Shown: positions 34,744 through 43,819 of the stretch, piece by piece | How the letters are laid out: every line of letters begins with the position of its first letter | Numbering within the stretch: the first letter of the stretch is position 1 | DNA from: an uncultured Lachnospiraceae bacterium | Lineage (GTDB): Bacteria; Bacillota; Clostridia; Lachnospirales; Lachnospiraceae | Reading direction: 5' to 3' | NCBI GenBank assembly: GCA_947631685.1 | Contig: CANRMI010000005.1 | Location: 58,001-122,000, forward strand | DNA length: 64,000 nucleotides | Translations under genes and position numbers: made by a program | The notes under the pieces: generated by a model | What the model was told of the DNA's origin: nothing | Seen by the model: only the letters and a program-made list of their open reading frames with translations | Databases searched by the model: none

Positions 34744-36480
34744 ATGGCTTTTGACGGAATTACCATAGCCAATGTGGTAAAGGAATTGCAGGATACGCTG
34801 ATCGGCGGGCGCATTGCCAAGATCGTTCAGCCGGAGCCGGATGAGCTGCTGCTTACGGTAAAGTGTGAAGAGGGGCAGCGGCGCCTTTTTTTGTCCGCTG
34901 ACGCCTCCCTGCCCCTGATCTATCTGACAGATGTGAGCAAAACGGCACCTCTTACGGCGCCGGCGTTTTGTATGCTGTTAAGAAAGCATCTCCAGAACGG
35001 CAGGATTACGGCCGTTACCCAGCCTGCCCTGGAGCGTATCGTGCATATCCATATAGAGCATTTCAATGAAATGGGGGATCTTTGCCGGAAAAAGCTGATC
35101 GTGGAGATCATGGGCAAACACAGCAACATTATCTTCTGCGACGACAGGGATGTGATCATCGACAGTATCAAGCGCGTTTCCGGCGCTGTCAGCTCCGTCA
35201 GGGAGGTGCTGCCCGGAAAGCCTTATTTTATTGCGGACACCGCCCACAAGCAGGATCCGCTGAGTGCCCGGCGGGAGGATTTCATAAGCAGGATCGGGGC
35301 AGCCTCCATGCCGGTGTTCAAAGCAATATACACAAGCTATACAGGTCTTTCTCCGATCATGGCGCAGGAGCTCTGTTATCGCGCGGGGGTGGACGGGGAA
35401 CGGCCTGCAGCGGCACTTTCAGAAGAGGATACAGAAAAGCTCTGGGAGGCTTTTGCGGCTCTGATGCAGGCAGTGGAAAAGGGAGATTTTGCGCCGCACA
35501 TAGTCTATGAAAATAAGAAGCCCGTGGAGTTTGCGGCCTTTCCCCTGCGCATATATGAAAACGGGGAACAAAAGCCCTATGCGTCTATTTCCCTGCTTCT
35601 GGAGCACTACTACGCGGAAAAGAACGCGTTAAGCCGCATCCGGCAGAAATCGGCGGATCTGCGTAAGATCGTCCAGACCGCGCTGGAGCGGAATGTGAAA
35701 AAATACGATCTGCAGCTGCAGAAGCTGGAGGATACCCAAAAACGGGAGGACTACCGGATCTGCGGAGAACTGCTCCATGCTTACGGGTACGAAATAGAAC
35801 CGGGAGTCTCGTCCTGTGAAGTGCAAAACTATTATACGGGGGAACCGGTGGTGATCCCGCTGGAGCCGGAGCTGACGCCCGCCGAAAATGCCAAAAAGTA
35901 TTTTGAAAAATACGGCAAGCTGAAACGGACTCACGAAGCTTTGGTGAAGCTGACCGAGGAAGTGAAGGCAGAGATCGCGCATCTGAAGTCCGTCAGCGCC
36001 GCTTTGGATATTGCCGTTGGAGAAGAGGATCTGCTGCAGATTCGGGAAGAACTGATGGAAAGCGGCTATATCCGCAGAAAGGGCGGGGCGAAAAAGGTCA
36101 GGATCACCAGCAGGCCCTTTCACTATATAAGCAGCGACGGCTATGATATTTATGTGGGGAAAAACAACCTGCAGAACGACGAGCTGACTTTTAAATTTGC
36201 CACAGGCGGCGACTGGTGGTTCCATGCCAAGGGCTGTGCCGGCTCCCATGTGATCGCCAAGGCCAGGGCCGGGGAGGAGATGCCGGACAGCACTTTTGAA
36301 GAGGCGGCCAGACTGGCGGCGTACTATTCCGCGGGCCGGCAGCAGGACAAGGTGGAAGTGGATTATATCCAAAAGAAGCATGTCAAAAAGCCGGCCGGCG
36401 CCAAACCCGGATTTGTAGTCTACTACACCAATTTTTCCATGGCCATAGCGCCGGATATATCCGGAATCCGTCAGCTTTAA
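34744..36480 (+). CDS. rqcH: RqcH (Rqc2/NEMF homologue, NFACT family)
   Basis: A 578-residue protein formerly called fibronectin-binding protein. The NFACT-N domain begins MAFDGITIANVVKEL and contains IIFCDDRDVIIDSIKR near residue 122, which holds the Asp-Arg pair needed for Ala-tailing. A central coiled coil (about 295-430) and the C-terminal NFACT-R domain (ISSDGYDIYVGKNNLQND; GGDWWFHAKG) follow. RqcH binds split 50S subunits carrying stalled peptides and adds alanine tails. YlmH, tied to the same rescue process, is encoded at 22.7 kb. Confidence 0.92.
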   Translation: MAFDGITIANVVKELQDTLIGGRIAKIVQPEPDELLLTVKCEEGQRRLFLSADASLPLIYLTDVSKTAPLTAPAFCMLLRKHLQNGRITAVTQPALERIVHIHIEHFNEMGDLCRKKLIVEIMGKHSNIIFCDDRDVIIDSIKRVSGAVSSVREVLPGKPYFIADTAHKQDPLSARREDFISRIGAASMPVFKAIYTSYTGLSPIMAQELCYRAGVDGERPAAALSEEDTEKLWEAFAALMQAVEKGDFAPHIVYENKKPVEFAAFPLRIYENGEQKPYASISLLLEHYYAEKNALSRIRQKSADLRKIVQTALERNVKKYDLQLQKLEDTQKREDYRICGELLHAYGYEIEPGVSSCEVQNYYTGEPVVIPLEPELTPAENAKKYFEKYGKLKRTHEALVKLTEEVKAEIAHLKSVSAALDIAVGEEDLLQIREELMESGYIRRKGGAKKVRITSRPFHYISSDGYDIYVGKNNLQNDELTFKFATGGDWWFHAKGCAGSHVIAKARAGEEMPDSTFEEAARLAAYYSAGRQQDKVEVDYIQKKHVKKPAGAKPGFVVYYTNFSMAIAPDISGIRQL

Positions 36481-36491
36481 AAGGGGAATCC

Positions 36492-36520
36492 TTGACGGGA
36501 AGAGGAGTTTTTACTATAAT
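36492..36520 (+). promoter_or_regulatory. Promoter of yicC-remA-gmk-rpoZ
   Basis: TTGACG (36492-36497), 17 bases, TATAAT (36515-36520), followed by AAGGGGGCG and the ATG of yicC. Confidence 0.85.
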
Positions 36521-36544
36521 AATGCAATATAAGGGGGCGCACAA

Positions 36545-37423
36545 ATGATCAAGAGCATGACCGGGTTTGGCAGATGCGAGCTGAACGAGGGAAACCGCAA
36601 ATTTACGGTGGAGATAAAGTCCGTAAACCACAGGTATCTGGACGTCAATATCAAGATGCCCAAGAAGCTGAACTTTTTTGAATCCGCGGTGCGCGGTGAG
36701 TTAAAGAACTATATCCAGAGGGGCAAGACGGATGTCTTTATCCTCTATGAGGATTTTTCGGAAAGTGCCGGCTGCGTCAAATATCACAGGGATATCGCGG
36801 CGGAGTATCTGGGCTATTTAAGGCAGATGGCCGAAGAATTTAAGCTGGAGGACGATGTACGGGTATCCACGCTGGCCCGCTATCCCGAAGTCTTTACCAT
36901 GGAAGAGAGCGAAGAAGACGAGGAGGAGCTGTGGAAGCTGCTCCAGAAGGCGGTGCAGCAGGCGGCCGCTTCCTTTGTGGAGAGCCGCGTGAAGGAAGGG
37001 GAAAATCTAAAAGCGGATCTGCTGCAGAAGCTGGAAGTGATCCTTTCCCATGTGGATTTTGTGGCAGGGCGTGCGCCGCAGATCGTGGAAGAGTACCGGA
37101 CGCGGCTTGAGGCGAAGGTAAAGGAGCTGCTGCAGGACAGACAGGTGGACGAGGGCAGGATCCTGACGGAAGTGGCGCTCTTTGCGGACAAGATCTGTGT
37201 GGACGAGGAGCTGGTGCGGCTGCGCAGTCATACGGAGGCTGTCAGGACAGCGCTGACAGAAGGCGGCAGCGTAGGCAGAAAGCTGGATTTTATCGTCCAG
37301 GAGATGAACAGGGAAGCCAATACTATTTTAAGCAAAACCACGGATCTGGAAATTTCCAACCATGCCATTGAGCTGAAAACGGAAATTGAAAAGATACGGG
37401 AACAGATCCAGAATATCGAATAG
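36545..37423 (+). CDS. YicC-family endoribonuclease
   Basis: A 292-residue YicC/YloC family protein. Typical features are the start MIKSMTGFGRCE, EIKSVNHRYLDVNIKMP, and the C-terminal RKLDFIVQEMNREANTILSK and SNHAIELKTEIEKIREQIQN. YicC of E. coli is reported as an RNase acting on small RNAs. It leads the operon yicC-remA-gmk-rpoZ conserved across Firmicutes. Confidence 0.93.
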   Translation: MIKSMTGFGRCELNEGNRKFTVEIKSVNHRYLDVNIKMPKKLNFFESAVRGELKNYIQRGKTDVFILYEDFSESAGCVKYHRDIAAEYLGYLRQMAEEFKLEDDVRVSTLARYPEVFTMEESEEDEEELWKLLQKAVQQAAASFVESRVKEGENLKADLLQKLEVILSHVDFVAGRAPQIVEEYRTRLEAKVKELLQDRQVDEGRILTEVALFADKICVDEELVRLRSHTEAVRTALTEGGSVGRKLDFIVQEMNREANTILSKTTDLEISNHAIELKTEIEKIREQIQNIE

Positions 37424-37436
37424 AGGAAGAAAACCC

Positions 37437-37706
37437 ATGGATAAGCTGATTCATATCGGTTTTGGCAATATTGTCAATACCGGAAAGATCATCGCCATTG
37501 TCAGTCCCGATTCCGCACCTGTTAAGCGTATGGTGCAGAAAGCCAAGGAAATGGGCATGGCCATTGACGCTACCCAGGGACGCAAGACCAAGGCGGTACT
37601 GGTCATGGAGAACAGCCAGATCGTACTTTCGGCCCTGCTTCCCGAAACCATAGCGGGCAGGGCAAAAAGCGCGGGTTCCCAGGAGGAGGAAGAAACGGAT
37701 GAATGA
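37437..37706 (+). CDS. remA: RemA-like extracellular matrix regulator (DUF370)
   Basis: An 89-residue RemA/YlzA protein. RemA binds DNA and activates biofilm matrix and osmoprotection genes in Bacillus. Conserved stretches are LIHIGFGNIVNTGKIIAIVS, then SAPVKRMVQKAKE and ATQGRKTKAVLV. Start at 37437 is chosen because homology begins at MDKLIHIGFG and AGAGGAAG precedes it. It overlaps gmk by 8 bases. Confidence 0.93.
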   Translation: MDKLIHIGFGNIVNTGKIIAIVSPDSAPVKRMVQKAKEMGMAIDATQGRKTKAVLVMENSQIVLSALLPETIAGRAKSAGSQEEEETDE

Positions 37707-38328
37707 GGGCATATTGATCGTACTTTCCGGTTTTTCCGGCGCGGGCAAAGGCACTCTTGTCAAAGAGCTGCTGAAGGCTTATGATAATTATGCGCTTTCC
37801 ATTTCCATGACGACAAGAACGCCCAGGGCGGGAGAACTGGACGGCAGGGAATATTTCTTTACTTCCAAGGAAGTTTTTGAAGAAAAGATTGCGCAAAACG
37901 GATTCATAGAGTATGCTGAATATTGCGGCAACTATTACGGGACTCCCAGGGACTATGTGGAGCGGCAGCTCGCGGACGGGAAGGACGTGATCCTGGAAAT
38001 CGAGATCCAGGGGATGCGCAAGGTTAAGCAGATGTTTCCGAAGATGCTGCCCCTCTTTGTGACGCCGCCGGACGCGAAAGAACTGAAGCGGCGGCTGCAG
38101 GGAAGAGGAACGGAGAGCGGGGAAGCGATCGCCGGCAGGCTGAAGGCTGCTGTCAGGGAGTCGGAGGGAATCGAAGATTACGAATATATCGTAGTCAATG
38201 ACGATCTTGGCGCCTGCGTGAAGGAGATCCACTCCCTTGTACAGGCCGCGAAGCGCTCTCCTGCCAGAAATGAAGCGTTTATCGATCATATCAGAGAAGA
38301 ACTGAAGCTATTATCGAAAGGAGAATAA
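37699..38328 (+). CDS. gmk: Guanylate kinase
   Basis: A 209-residue enzyme phosphorylating GMP to GDP. P-loop GFSGAGKGT at about residues 9-17; SISMTTRTPRAGELDGREYFF is the GMP-binding stretch near 34-54, and the lid follows. Position after remA and before rpoZ is standard in Firmicutes. Confidence 0.96.
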   Translation: MNEGILIVLSGFSGAGKGTLVKELLKAYDNYALSISMTTRTPRAGELDGREYFFTSKEVFEEKIAQNGFIEYAEYCGNYYGTPRDYVERQLADGKDVILEIEIQGMRKVKQMFPKMLPLFVTPPDAKELKRRLQGRGTESGEAIAGRLKAAVRESEGIEDYEYIVVNDDLGACVKEIHSLVQAAKRSPARNEAFIDHIREELKLLSKGE

Positions 38329-38329
38329 C

Positions 38330-38569
38330 ATGTTACATCCATCTTATACCGATTTAATGAAAGTAGTAAACGCCGGCGTGGAAGCCGGAGAGGAGCCGGT
38401 AGTCAGCAGCCGTTACTCCATTGTAATGGCCACCTCTAAACGGGCAAGGCAGATCATCGCGGGAGACACTCCCCTGGTGGAGAACAGCGCCGGTAAGAAG
38501 CCCCTTTCCGTGGCAGTGGAAGAGTTAAACGAGGGCAAGGTCAGGATCATTAACGACGAAGAAGAATAA
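38330..38569 (+). CDS. rpoZ: RNA polymerase omega subunit
   Basis: A 79-residue omega subunit, which binds and folds the beta-prime subunit. SSRYSIVMATSKRARQI at about residues 26-42 is the conserved core. It starts 1 base after the gmk stop codon. Confidence 0.93.
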   Translation: MLHPSYTDLMKVVNAGVEAGEEPVVSSRYSIVMATSKRARQIIAGDTPLVENSAGKKPLSVAVEELNEGKVRIINDEEE

Positions 38570-38587
38570 CGGCAGGCGGCTTGGGCA

Positions 38588-38623
38588 AAAAGAGAAAGAC
38601 CGGAAGCGGGATTTCTCTTTCTT
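38588..38623 (+). terminator. Weak hairpin between rpoZ and rimO
   Basis: AAAGAGAAA (38589-38597) pairs with TTTCTCTTT (38612-38620). The T-run is short, so it may reduce rather than stop transcription into rimO. Confidence 0.4.
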
Positions 38624-38663
38624 AACATAGGGGCGCCCGGTGCAAAAGAGAGGATTCCCTGTT

Positions 38664-39986
38664 ATGAAAATATTGTTTATTTCCCTGGGCTGTGACAAAA
38701 ATCTGGTGGATACGGAAATGATGCTGGGGATGCTTGCGGACAGGGGATTTTCCATAACGTCCGCAGAAGAAGAGGCCGAGGCGGCGATAGTCAATACCTG
38801 CTGTTTTATTGGTGATGCCAAGGAAGAGAGTATCAACACGCTTTTGGAAATGGCGGAATTAAAAAAGAGCGGACAGTTAAAGGTCTTGATCGCGGCCGGC
38901 TGTCTGGCGGAACGCTACCGGGAAGAGATTCAGAAGGAAATCCCCGAGGTGGATGTCATTTTAGGCACCATGGCGATCGAACAGGTGGCGGAGGCTCTGG
39001 AAGAGGCGCTGGCAGGAGAAAAGCGCAACTATTACCGGGACATCAACGAAACCCTCGTATACGGCAGAAAGCGCCTGGTTACGACGGGGGGACACTATGC
39101 CTATATGAAAATAGCGGAGGGCTGTGATAAGCACTGCACTTACTGCGTCATCCCCAAAGTACGGGGAAGCTACCGCTCCGTTCCCATGGAAAGCCTGATA
39201 AAGGAAGCAAAGGAACTGGCGCAGGGCGGCGTAAAGGAGCTGATCCTGGTAGCCCAGGAAACCACCCTTTATGGCGTGGATCTCTATGGCAGGAAGAGCC
39301 TGCCTGAGTTATTGAAACGTCTGGCTATGGTGGAGGGAATCCGCTGGATCCGGATCTTATACTGTTATCCGGAGGAGATCACCCAGGAGCTGATAGCGGT
39401 TATCCGGGAAGAGCCTAAGATCTGCCGCTATCTGGACATTCCCATACAGCATGCATCGAACCGCGTATTAAAGCGCATGGGCAGGCGCACCGACAGGGCC
39501 GGACTGGAGAGCATGGTGAAAAAGCTTAGGGAGGCAATCCCTGATATATGCCTGCGGACCACTCTGATCACCGGTTTTCCGGGGGAAAGCAGGGAGGACT
39601 TTGAAGAGCTGCTGGATTTTGTGGAAAAGATGCGGTTTGACAGACTGGGGGTATTTCCCTATTCTCAGGAGGAGGACACGCCTGCGGCAGAAATGGAAGG
39701 GCAGATAGAAGAATCCCTCAAGGAAGCCCGGCGGGATGAAGTGATGGCGCTGCAGCAAAAGATCGCCTTTGACAAGGCTGCGGATATGGTGGGGCGCAGG
39801 CTGACGGTCATGGTAGAGGGAAAGATCGCGGACGAGGACGTTTATGTAACCCGTACCTATAAGGATGCGCCGGAAGTGGACGGATACCTTTTTTTACATA
39901 CGGAAAGGGAACTGATGACAGGGGACTTTGTGGACGTTGTGGTGACCGGTTCCAATGAATATGATTTGACAGGGGAGATAGTGTGA
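38664..39986 (+). CDS. rimO: Ribosomal protein S12 methylthiotransferase
   Basis: A 440-residue radical-SAM enzyme adding a methylthio group to an Asp of ribosomal protein S12. The N-terminal UPF0004 domain has the cluster cysteines in SLGCDKNLVDTE, NTCCFIGDAKEES and AAGCLAERY; the radical-SAM motif is CDKHCTYC near residue 153; a TRAM domain ends the protein. NTCCFI and SLGCDKN separate RimO from MiaB. ATG at 38664 follows AGAGGA; an in-frame GTG at 38640 is less likely. Confidence 0.94.
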   Translation: MKILFISLGCDKNLVDTEMMLGMLADRGFSITSAEEEAEAAIVNTCCFIGDAKEESINTLLEMAELKKSGQLKVLIAAGCLAERYREEIQKEIPEVDVILGTMAIEQVAEALEEALAGEKRNYYRDINETLVYGRKRLVTTGGHYAYMKIAEGCDKHCTYCVIPKVRGSYRSVPMESLIKEAKELAQGGVKELILVAQETTLYGVDLYGRKSLPELLKRLAMVEGIRWIRILYCYPEEITQELIAVIREEPKICRYLDIPIQHASNRVLKRMGRRTDRAGLESMVKKLREAIPDICLRTTLITGFPGESREDFEELLDFVEKMRFDRLGVFPYSQEEDTPAAEMEGQIEESLKEARRDEVMALQQKIAFDKAADMVGRRLTVMVEGKIADEDVYVTRTYKDAPEVDGYLFLHTERELMTGDFVDVVVTGSNEYDLTGEIV

Positions 39987-39989
39987 ATT

Positions 39990-40583
39990 ATGAATTTACC
40001 AAATAAGCTTACCGTGTTCAGAATGGTTTTGATACTGCCCTTTGTGCTGCTGCTTTTGGGCGGGTACCATGAGTGGGGCTGGTTTAAAGCGGTTTTCGGC
40101 GGTATTCTGGAATATACGGACTACATAGCCCTGGCTGTTTTTGTCATAGCCAGCCTGACGGATATGCTGGATGGCAAAATTGCCAGAAAATACAATCTGA
40201 TCACCAATTTCGGAAAGTTTATGGATCCTTTGGCGGATAAGCTTTTAGTCTGCTCGGCCATGATATGCCTGGTGGAAATGAAGAGGCTGGCGGCCTGGAT
40301 TGTCATTGTTATCATCAGCAGGGAGTTTATCATCAGCGGATTCAGGCTGGTGGCCGCTGACAAGGGAGTGGTGATAGCGGCCAGCTACTGGGGAAAATTT
40401 AAAACGACCTTTCAGATGCTCATGATCTGTCTGCTGATCCTGGATAACGGACGTTTTCCGGCTCAAAGCGGGGGCTTTCAGATTCTGGCCGGCGCCGTGA
40501 CCTGGATCGCGCTTATTCTGACGGTGGTTTCCCTGATAGATTACATCTGGAAGAACAGATCGGTTATGGCGGAGGAAAAGTAG
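39990..40583 (+). CDS. pgsA: CDP-diacylglycerol-glycerol-3-phosphate 3-phosphatidyltransferase
   Basis: A 197-residue membrane enzyme making phosphatidylglycerophosphate. The CDP-alcohol phosphotransferase motif appears as SLTDMLDGKIARKYNLITNFGKFMDPLADK near residues 50-80 (DG..AR...G..D...D pattern). About five hydrophobic segments. It follows rimO by 3 bases and precedes cinA, an order shared with many Firmicutes. Confidence 0.95.
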   Translation: MNLPNKLTVFRMVLILPFVLLLLGGYHEWGWFKAVFGGILEYTDYIALAVFVIASLTDMLDGKIARKYNLITNFGKFMDPLADKLLVCSAMICLVEMKRLAAWIVIVIISREFIISGFRLVAADKGVVIAASYWGKFKTTFQMLMICLLILDNGRFPAQSGGFQILAGAVTWIALILTVVSLIDYIWKNRSVMAEEK

Positions 40584-40593
40584 GAGAAAAGGC

Positions 40594-41868
40594 ATGACGG
40601 TAGAGATCATATGCGTGGGCACAGAGCTGTTGCTGGGGAATATTGTAAATACCAACGCCGCTTTTCTGGCGGAGCAATGCGCTGACCTGGGGCTTTCCTG
40701 CTACTATCAGACAGTGGTGGGGGACAACCGGGAAAGGCTGCTTGCCACCGTAAAAACCGGACTGGAGCGTTCCGACATCCTGTTGTTTTCAGGCGGCCTT
40801 GGTCCCACGAAGGACGATTTGACAAAAGAGACTGTGGCGGAGGCGCTGGGGCTGCCCCTTGTGGAGGATGCGTCCTCCCGAAAGCTGATTGCGGACTATT
40901 TTGCCATGAGGGGAATGATGCCCACGGAGAATAACTGGAAGCAGGCGTTGATACCCCAGGGGGCCTGGTGCATTGAAAATAAAAACGGCACTGCGCCGGG
41001 GGTGGGGATCTGTCAGGATGGCCGATATGTTTTCCTGATGCCCGGCCCGCCCAATGAGCTGAAGCCCATGTTTACGGAAAGCATCGTACCCTTTTTACGG
41101 AAGCTGGAGAAGGATGTGATCGCTTCCGTGACGGTGAAGGTAGTGGGAATCGGAGAAAGCGCGGCGGAAACCCTGGTGGCAGATTTGATGGAAGAGCAGA
41201 GCAACCCCACGCTGGCACCCTACGCCAAAACGGGAGAGGTGCATTTCAGAATTACCGCCAAGGCGGAAAGCCGGGAGGCGGCGCAGGCGCTGATAGCCCC
41301 TATGAAAAAAGAGCTGGAGGCGCGCTTTGGCGCCCATGTATATACCACAAAGACGGAAGTTACGCTGGAACAGGCGCTGGCAGAGCTTTTAATGGGAAAG
41401 GGATATACCATGACGACGGCAGAATCCTGTACGGGAGGCATGATAGCTGCCCGGATGGTCAACGTGCCGGGAATTTCCCAGGTATTGAAAGCCGGATTTG
41501 TCACCTATGCCAATGAGGCCAAGGCAGGGTTTTTAGGCGTGAAGAGGGAAACCCTGCGGACATATGGGGCCGTGAGTGCCCAGACGGCGGAAGAAATGGC
41601 AAAAGGAGCGGCGCAGGCGGCAGGGGCGGATGTGGCGGTATCGGTCACCGGAGTGGCCGGCCCGGACGGCGGAACCTTGGACAAACCTGTGGGGCTTGTG
41701 TATATCGGCTGCTATGTACGCGGACAGGTGTGGACGACAGAGCACCGTTTCAGCGGCAACAGAGCCAAGATAAGAGAGAGTACCACAGCAGCCGCGTTGG
41801 TACAGCTGCGGAAGAGGATTTTGGAATATCAGGCAAAAGAGGGAGAGGGAACAGATGGAAGAGAATAA
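40594..41868 (+). CDS. cinA: CinA-family protein (competence/damage-inducible; NMN amidohydrolase)
   Basis: A 424-residue two-domain protein. The N-terminal MoaB/Mog-like domain has EIICVGTELLLGNIVNTNA and SGGLGPTKDDLTKE; the C-terminal domain has TAESCTGGMIAARM near residue 276 and TGVAGPDGGT near 350, with the NMN deamidase-type active site. CinA proteins take part in NAD recycling and, in pneumococcus, accompany RecA. The gene ends 2 kb before recA with one unusual gene between; its end overlaps that gene by 14 bases. Confidence 0.93.
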   Translation: MTVEIICVGTELLLGNIVNTNAAFLAEQCADLGLSCYYQTVVGDNRERLLATVKTGLERSDILLFSGGLGPTKDDLTKETVAEALGLPLVEDASSRKLIADYFAMRGMMPTENNWKQALIPQGAWCIENKNGTAPGVGICQDGRYVFLMPGPPNELKPMFTESIVPFLRKLEKDVIASVTVKVVGIGESAAETLVADLMEEQSNPTLAPYAKTGEVHFRITAKAESREAAQALIAPMKKELEARFGAHVYTTKTEVTLEQALAELLMGKGYTMTTAESCTGGMIAARMVNVPGISQVLKAGFVTYANEAKAGFLGVKRETLRTYGAVSAQTAEEMAKGAAQAAGADVAVSVTGVAGPDGGTLDKPVGLVYIGCYVRGQVWTTEHRFSGNRAKIRESTTAAALVQLRKRILEYQAKEGEGTDGRE

Positions 41869-43561
41869 CAGATTTGATTTTTGTCCGAAATGCGGTGCCC
41901 TGGCAAAGGACGGTGTCTGCCAGAGCTGTGGTTACCGGAATCCGGAATATGCAGGATTTGTAGCGGAACCGGCCCAGAGCGCCCCGGCGCAGCCGGAAGC
42001 ATCGGCACAGACTGCCCAAGAGCAGCCGGAAATGCCGGTCCAGAGCGCCCCGGCGCAGCCGGAAGCACCGGCACAGACCGCCCAAGAGCAGCCGAAAACG
42101 CCGGTTCAGAGCGCTCCGGCGCAGCCGGAAGCGTCGGCACAAACTGCACCGGTGCAGCCGGCGCAGGGATACTATGGCCAGCCCCAGCCGGGACAGGGAT
42201 ATTACGGACAGAACGGTTATATGCAGAATCAGTACGATTCCAGTCAATATAGTCAGAACCAGTATGCCCAGGGACAGTATAATCAGAACCTGTATGGGCA
42301 AAACCCAAGCCAGTACGGCGCCCAGCCCGGCACTCAGTCTGGAAATCAGGGATATTACGGACAGCAGAATTATTACGGCCAGTATCCTTATCAGGGATAT
42401 TACGGGCAGCAGGCGCAGGCAGGACAGGGATATTACGGAACGCAGGGTACTCAGCAGGGCGGACAGTACGCCGCTCAGCAGGTTAGTCAGCAGGACGGAC
42501 AGTACGTCGCTCAGCAGGTTAGTCAACAGGGTGGAATGTCCGGCAGCGGCTATATACCGGCAGCGGTGCCGCCTGCGGCCGCCGATAAAAAATCCGGAAA
42601 GAGCACGGCAGTGCTGCTGATCGTATTAGGCGTCGTGCTTCTGGCGGTATTGATCCTGATCCTGGTGGGACTCTACCGGCTGTTTGATAAGGATAAAAAA
42701 GAGGACAGATGGGAACAGGAGCAGGAAGAAGAGTGGGAAGATTCCGTGGAAGAAGAACCTGCGGAAGACTGGCTGGAAGAAGAACAGGAAGCACACGGCT
42801 GGGACGAAAACCCCCAGGAGGATGGTGCCGCCTATGATTATACTTATGTGCATGACAGCTATGATTCTACACAGGAAAATTGGGAAGAACCGGGACAGGA
42901 CGAATCCATGCTTTATTACTCGGGTCCTTATAACGCGCTGCGGGACGATCTTTCCTATCAGGTCAATTTTGTATGTGAATTTTATTGTTCCGAGGAAAGC
43001 AGCGCAGTGAACATCATGGCGGACTATCCGCAGCTTTCCGGTGATATTCCCGGAATTGACGAGATCAACAGACACCTGCGGGAAGAGTATGTGTTCTATC
43101 AGGAAACCTTTGAGGAGGATTTCAAGCCCCTGCTCCAGAGTACTGACGATTATTATATATGTAACGAAGACTGCTACGTTACTTATATGGATGAAAATAT
43201 CCTGAGCATGGTATGCAAAGAGAGCGTCTATATGAATCTGGACGGCGACACCCTGGCTTTGTTGTATTTTAACTGTTTCAATCTGGATGTGAAGACGGGG
43301 GAGCTCATAGAAAATACGGAAGTTCTCAATGTGGATGAAGCTTTTGTGGCAACTCTGCGGGAGAGGGAAAAGCTGGAAAACGAATCCCTGGTACTGGATC
43401 GTTATACCGACGAGGAAATCATGGAAATGTTAAACGACAGGGACACGCTGGTTTTGTTCTATACGCCCATGGGTATGGAAGTGGGCCTGAACCTGGACCA
43501 GAGAGTCATTTATTTTATGTACCAGGACTATGACCAGTATCTGAAAGCCGGAGCTTTATAG
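41855..43561 (+). CDS. Zinc-ribbon, Gln/Tyr/Gly-rich, single-pass membrane protein with DUF3298-like domain
   Basis: A 568-residue protein of unknown function. Residues 9-26 form a zinc ribbon (FCPKCGALAKDGVCQSCGY). Residues 40-105 are a Pro/Ala/Gln repeat coded by 66-base units. Residues 105-235 are Gln, Gly, Tyr and Asn rich, with many QGYYGQ-type units, a prion-like composition. One membrane helix lies at about 248-272 (AVLLIVLGVVLLAVLILIL), then an acidic Glu/Trp stretch (280-345) and a folded domain (365-568) whose YVTYMDENILSMV and NLDVKTGELIE segments recall the DUF3298 region of RsiV-like proteins. The likely topology is zinc ribbon inside and folded domain outside. It starts inside cinA, so it is coupled to it. 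Confidence 0.75.
   Translation: MEENNRFDFCPKCGALAKDGVCQSCGYRNPEYAGFVAEPAQSAPAQPEASAQTAQEQPEMPVQSAPAQPEAPAQTAQEQPKTPVQSAPAQPEASAQTAPVQPAQGYYGQPQPGQGYYGQNGYMQNQYDSSQYSQNQYAQGQYNQNLYGQNPSQYGAQPGTQSGNQGYYGQQNYYGQYPYQGYYGQQAQAGQGYYGTQGTQQGGQYAAQQVSQQDGQYVAQQVSQQGGMSGSGYIPAAVPPAAADKKSGKSTAVLLIVLGVVLLAVLILILVGLYRLFDKDKKEDRWEQEQEEEWEDSVEEEPAEDWLEEEQEAHGWDENPQEDGAAYDYTYVHDSYDSTQENWEEPGQDESMLYYSGPYNALRDDLSYQVNFVCEFYCSEESSAVNIMADYPQLSGDIPGIDEINRHLREEYVFYQETFEEDFKPLLQSTDDYYICNEDCYVTYMDENILSMVCKESVYMNLDGDTLALLYFNCFNLDVKTGELIENTEVLNVDEAFVATLREREKLENESLVLDRYTDEEIMEMLNDRDTLVLFYTPMGMEVGLNLDQRVIYFMYQDYDQYLKAGAL
41975..42164 (+). repeat. 66-base tandem repeats in the membrane protein gene
   Basis: Units begin at 41975, 42041 and 42107 (the third diverges at its end). 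Each encodes QSAPAQPEASAQTAQEQP plus four residues with few changes. They are in frame, so copy number can vary without frameshift. Confidence 0.9.
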
Positions 43562-43577
43562 GAAAGAGCAGGCAGGA

Positions 43578-43607
43578 AACGCACGCCCGACGGACGTGCG
43601 TTTTTTC
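43578..43607 (+). terminator. Terminator upstream of recA
   Basis: AACGCACG (43578-43585) pairs with CGTGCGTT (43595-43602), followed by T-rich sequence. It separates the cinA transcript from recA. Confidence 0.88.
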
Positions 43608-43772
43608 TTGCGCTGCGGCCGCCGGTATGATAAAATGATATTGTTAAAACAGCACGTCGACATATATCTGGACAGATTCAGGCATTTCGCCACTTTTCCA
43701 AAGTCGTGTTGAAAACAGTCAAATACGTTTCGGCTGCTTTGCAAATGCGGCCGGTGAAGAGGAGGGATGCCT

Positions 43773-43811
43773 ATGAGGGTGGTTTATTGGACTTTCCCTG
43801 TGGTAAGATAA
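43773..43811 (+). CDS. Possible 12-residue leader peptide upstream of recA
   Basis: ATG after a strong GAGGAGGG ribosome site, encoding [12 protein letters not shown] and a stop, just before the recA promoter; an in-frame ATG two codons earlier is also possible. The short length gives no coding statistics. The rest of the stretch from 43608 to 43819 shows nothing else that I recognise, apart from a possible TTGTTA/TATATC promoter near 43642-43669. Confidence 0.22.
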   Translation: MRVVYWTFPVVR

Positions 43812-43819
43812 AAAAGGAA

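Noticed and set aside
41750..42526. Leu/Arg/Ser repeat protein on the minus strand
   Set aside because: Antisense of the PAQ and YGQ repeats in the zinc-ribbon protein; no start signal and no known family.
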